A stretch of DNA of 60,908 nucleotides from CAZYTX01 sp964650485 (GTDB lineage Bacteria; RBG-13-61-14; DATKZS01). The stretch spans positions 1 through 60,908 of the forward strand of contig CAZYTX010000020.1 in NCBI GenBank assembly GCA_964650485.1. Direction: 5' to 3'. The translations under genes and the position numbers were made by a program. The notes beneath the pieces were generated by a model that was not told the origin of the DNA, did not search any database, and was given only the letters and a program-made list of their open reading frames with translations. Shown one piece after another: positions 58,256-60,908 of this stretch; the first letter of the stretch is position 1; the number at the start of each line of letters is the position of its first letter.

Positions 58256-60700
58256 ATGGAAAGGTCTGGCTCGTCGGCAACGGTCCCCGCATTGGTCTGC
58301 GCACTGTTGCTTTACCTCACCCCTTTACACGCCGCCAAGCAGGAGCGGCCCGGCGCCTACCAATGGGGAGACTCCGGCCCCTGCGACGGATTAATAAGTT
58401 CTGACGACATATCCAACATTCAAACCGCCTACACCGGAGGGGCAGCAGACTACACGGGGTGCGTGCCCCCGAGACGGGACGTCCAGGAGATCACAGGGGA
58501 CGACCTTATAGGCCCTGACGATATCTCCTCCCTCCAGGACTGGTACATCGGCCACTGGTCAGCCGGGGGCGGCAACGGCCGGCCGGCCATGTTCAGGTTC
58601 GCGGACATCGAAGTGACAGCCGGAGAGACACTGCGGCTATCCGCGGAGCTGTTCGACGACCCCGCGGTGTCGAACGGCGGCACTGACCATCGCATCGGCT
58701 GGGGCGTGGTCTTCGCCATCAACGGTTCCGAGTCCAGTTGCGCCGGCGCGCTCCTGTATGGCAGGACCATGAGCCCGAACGACGTTGACGGACCCGGCCA
58801 GTTCGTATGGGGCAACACGGTTTTCGAGTACGTACAGGGATCAATGGACGCGGGGGCAAACGCCTCGGTTGTTCTCGACGCCGCCGGGTGCGCGCCCGGC
58901 CAGGAGGTGTTCATCCGGGTGATGGTCCCGGGCGACGCCCGGGCCGGGAACTCGGGCAACCGCTTCCCCGGCAACCTGTGGGCCCCCGGCCGGATCAAGG
59001 CCGCGGTCAAGAGCCCGACGCCCCAGGACGCTGACAACGACGGGCTCTCGGACAGCATCGAGCAGGCTTACTGCACGAGCCAGTCCGACCCGGACACCGA
59101 CGGCGACGGTCTGTGCGACGGTAGCTGGGACGTTTACGACGGGTTCACCCTGATGTGCTTTGCCGGCGAGGACATGGACCTCGACGGCGCCGTGGACCCG
59201 GGCGAGACCGACCCATGCAACCCGGACACGGACGGCGACGGCTCGGACGACGGCGCGGACCAGTGCCCGCTCGACCCAAACAACTGGACATCAAGCGGGT
59301 GCGCGGACTGCGCGGAGAACGACGCCGACGGCTGGTACGCCGGCTGCGACGACTACAACACCATAACCGGCCCGGACTGCGACGACGCGATAACCAATGC
59401 ATGGTCCGACTGCGCGGACTGCGCGGACGGCGACGGGGACTGGTGGGGATCGGGAACGAGCTGCGGCGCAACAGCGGACTGCGACGACTGGGACGACACA
59501 ATATACCCGGGCGCATCCGAGGTCTGCGGAGACAGCATTGACCAGGACTGCGACGGCAAAGATTACAAGGGAGAGTGGACAAAGATAGGCTCGGACCTCC
59601 GGGTGACCTACGACTCGCATGACAGCAAGTGGTCCGCACTTGCATGGACCGGCTCAGAGTTCGGAGTGAGCTGGCCTGATTACCGGGACGGGAATTTTGA
59701 GATCTATTTTGCTCGGGTGAGTGCAGGTGGGAACACCATCGGCTCGGACCTCCGGGTCACCTACGACGCAAGTTACAGCTATGTTCCCTCCCTTTGCTGG
59801 ACCGGGTCAGAGTTCGGTAATGCTTGGCAGGATACCAGGGACGGAAATGGGGAGATCTACTTTGCCCGGTTGTCTGCCGACGGGTCCACCATCGGCTCGG
59901 CCCTACGGGTCTCCTACGCTGCGGATTACAGCAGGACGCCCTCCATTGCCTGGACCGGGTCGGAGTTCGGGATGAGCTGGCCTGATCACAGGGACGGGAA
60001 CTGGGAGGCCTACTTCGCCCGGGTGGGTGCGGACGGATCCAAGATCGGCTCGGAACTCCGGATAACCTATGACCCGGATGACAGCTACAGGCCCTGCTCC
60101 ATTGCCTGGACCGGGTCGGAGTTCGGGGTGAGTTGGTATGATCACCGGGACGGGAACGCAGAGATCTATTTTGCCCGGGTGTCTGCGGGCGGGTCCAAGA
60201 TAGGCTCCGACCTCCGGGTCACCTACGAAGCGGATAGCAGCCGGTTTCCCTCCCTTGCCTGGACAGGCTCAGAGTTCGGGGTGAGCTGGGAGGATTTCAG
60301 GGATGACGGCGACGGCATATGCGACGGCGCCACCGGCACAATGGATTGTAACATGGAGATATACTTTGCCAGGGTCTCGGCCGCCGGTGACACCATAGGC
60401 TCGGATATTAGAGTTACCAGCGACGCCAGAGAAAGCAATGATCCCTCCCTTGCCTGGACCGGGTCAGAGTTCGGGGTTAGCTGGGATGATAACCGGGACG
60501 GTAACCGGGAGGTCTACTTTGCCCGGGTGAGCGCGGGCGGTTCCAAGATCGGCTCGGACCTCCGGGTCACCTACGACGAAGGTTACAGCGAGTATCCCTC
60601 CCTTGCCTGGACCGAGTCCGAATTCGGTGTAAGCTGGGATGATAACCGGGACGGGAACTGGGAGGTCTACTTTGCCAGGATCGGACAGGTGTGTCCGTAA
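58256..60700 (+). CDS. Secreted multidomain protein: dockerin-like pair, TSP3/MopE-type Ca/Cu-binding region, seven-repeat propeller
   Basis: 814 residues, signal peptide about 1-27 (LVCALLLYLTPLHA). Two dockerin/EF-hand-like units at about 38-61 and 79-100 share the pattern D.LI..DDIS..Q..Y.G. A beta-rich domain (105-250) follows, then Asp-rich calcium motifs (DADNDGLSD, DPDTDGDG, NPDTDGDGSDDGADQCPLD) to about 345. A MopE-like metal motif (DCDDWDDTIYPGASEVCGD) is near 408. Seven repeats of about 50 residues close it (IGSDLRVTY..PSLAWTGSEFGVSW.D.RDGN.EIYFARVSA), the number of a beta-propeller. Repeat 5 has a DGDGICDGATGTMDC insert. Substrate unknown. Confidence 0.85.
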   Translation: MERSGSSATVPALVCALLLYLTPLHAAKQERPGAYQWGDSGPCDGLISSDDISNIQTAYTGGAADYTGCVPPRRDVQEITGDDLIGPDDISSLQDWYIGHWSAGGGNGRPAMFRFADIEVTAGETLRLSAELFDDPAVSNGGTDHRIGWGVVFAINGSESSCAGALLYGRTMSPNDVDGPGQFVWGNTVFEYVQGSMDAGANASVVLDAAGCAPGQEVFIRVMVPGDARAGNSGNRFPGNLWAPGRIKAAVKSPTPQDADNDGLSDSIEQAYCTSQSDPDTDGDGLCDGSWDVYDGFTLMCFAGEDMDLDGAVDPGETDPCNPDTDGDGSDDGADQCPLDPNNWTSSGCADCAENDADGWYAGCDDYNTITGPDCDDAITNAWSDCADCADGDGDWWGSGTSCGATADCDDWDDTIYPGASEVCGDSIDQDCDGKDYKGEWTKIGSDLRVTYDSHDSKWSALAWTGSEFGVSWPDYRDGNFEIYFARVSAGGNTIGSDLRVTYDASYSYVPSLCWTGSEFGNAWQDTRDGNGEIYFARLSADGSTIGSALRVSYAADYSRTPSIAWTGSEFGMSWPDHRDGNWEAYFARVGADGSKIGSELRITYDPDDSYRPCSIAWTGSEFGVSWYDHRDGNAEIYFARVSAGGSKIGSDLRVTYEADSSRFPSLAWTGSEFGVSWEDFRDDGDGICDGATGTMDCNMEIYFARVSAAGDTIGSDIRVTSDARESNDPSLAWTGSEFGVSWDDNRDGNREVYFARVSAGGSKIGSDLRVTYDEGYSEYPSLAWTESEFGVSWDDNRDGNWEVYFARIGQVCP

Positions 60701-60759
60701 TCATTATATTTCTGCGTTTGCAATGTTTTATATTCTAAAATAGACAGGAGGGTATTAAA

Positions 60760-60908
60760 TTGGATATTATTGATGACATTTTAAACAATTCGACAATCGC
60801 TGCATTATTGTCAGCTATTTTTGTTTCTTACATAGGTTATAAATATGTATGGAAAAGTCAAAAACTTGGTGAGTGGCGTGCAGAGGCTATGAGAGAAGCT
60901 GTTCGTGC
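60760..60908 (+). CDS. Partial gene, AT-rich, membrane-anchored N-terminus
   Basis: The frame opens TTG with AGGAGGG seven bases upstream and runs off the window edge. The 49 visible residues start MDIIDDILNNSTIAALLSAI, then a FVSYIGYKYVW helix and a charged part. The composition is much more AT-rich than the rest of the window, hinting at acquired DNA. No family call is possible from this end. Confidence 0.6.
   Translation, partial: MDIIDDILNNSTIAALLSAIFVSYIGYKYVWKSQKLGEWRAEAMREAVR

Noticed and set aside
58075..58257. 60-codon minus-strand frame before the propeller gene
   Set aside because: Overlaps the promoter and start codon of the strongly supported plus-strand gene and has no ribosome site.
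1..60908. tRNA or rRNA genes
   Set aside because: Reading the intergenic gaps on both strands showed no cloverleaf with a GTTCRA T-loop and no rRNA-like sequence; a dedicated scan could still find one.

Overview
The window reads as a chromosomal piece of a GC-rich Gram-negative bacterium. It carries lipoprotein maturation genes (lgt, lspA), exported lipoproteins, multihaem c-type cytochromes, a Hanks-type kinase/phosphatase pair and a secreted MopE/thrombospondin-type protein. The linked order ilvC-psd-pssA-leuA-leuC and the split B12 mutase recall Desulfobacterota/'Deltaproteobacteria'-like lineages. That placement is inference; there is no rRNA or tRNA here to anchor it.

Layout. 1-4.2 kb: a repeat remnant, an exported amidohydrolase, and a split coenzyme-B12 acyl-CoA mutase. 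4.2-8.5 kb: a repeat, an NTF2-like protein, an HNH nuclease, a TPR protein, a polyferredoxin, PilZ, and two tiny very basic proteins. 8.7-11.5 kb: lspA-lgt-B12/radical SAM. 11.7-17.4 kb: ilvC-psd-pssA-leuA-leuC on the minus strand, joining branched-chain amino-acid and phosphatidylethanolamine synthesis. 17.4-20.4 kb: a hexuronate mini-cluster whose first gene is an internally deleted ribulokinase. 20.5-33 kb: acyl-CoA ligase, TPR protein, GT4, kinase/PP2C, PmbA, RecN, NAD kinase, lipoprotein, second GT4. 33.3-39.4 kb: FAD oxidoreductase, YchF, PspA-LemA, an MNT/HEPN module with a decayed second copy, and DAHP synthase behind a complete-looking Phe/Tyr attenuator. 39.8-43.8 kb: a four-gene electron-transfer operon (dihaem cytochrome, tandem cNMP-binding domain fused to a four-cluster ferredoxin, membrane cytochrome b, multihaem cytochrome). 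43.9-51.9 kb: FlgT-like protein, dnaE, guaA, guaB. 52-54.1 kb: a glycosyltransferase broken by an 11-bp duplication, plus a truncated membrane-protein remnant. 54.3-60.9 kb: DapA-family protein, uvrB, two small proteins, a seven-repeat secreted propeller protein, and an AT-rich gene entering at the right edge.

The main unexplained structure is a family of short non-coding insertions. Their ends resemble CACTCTTGTCCAAAATA / TATTTTGGACAAGAGTG. Two copies keep perfect 8-9 bp target duplications. The interior is either a CACAGAGACACAGAG-type inverted repeat or an unrelated multi-hairpin block. Copies sit at gene starts and ends and have altered the termini of two proteins. The other strong signals are the Phe/Tyr attenuator with an operator-like palindrome in its promoter spacer, and the cyclic-nucleotide-gated-looking redox operon.
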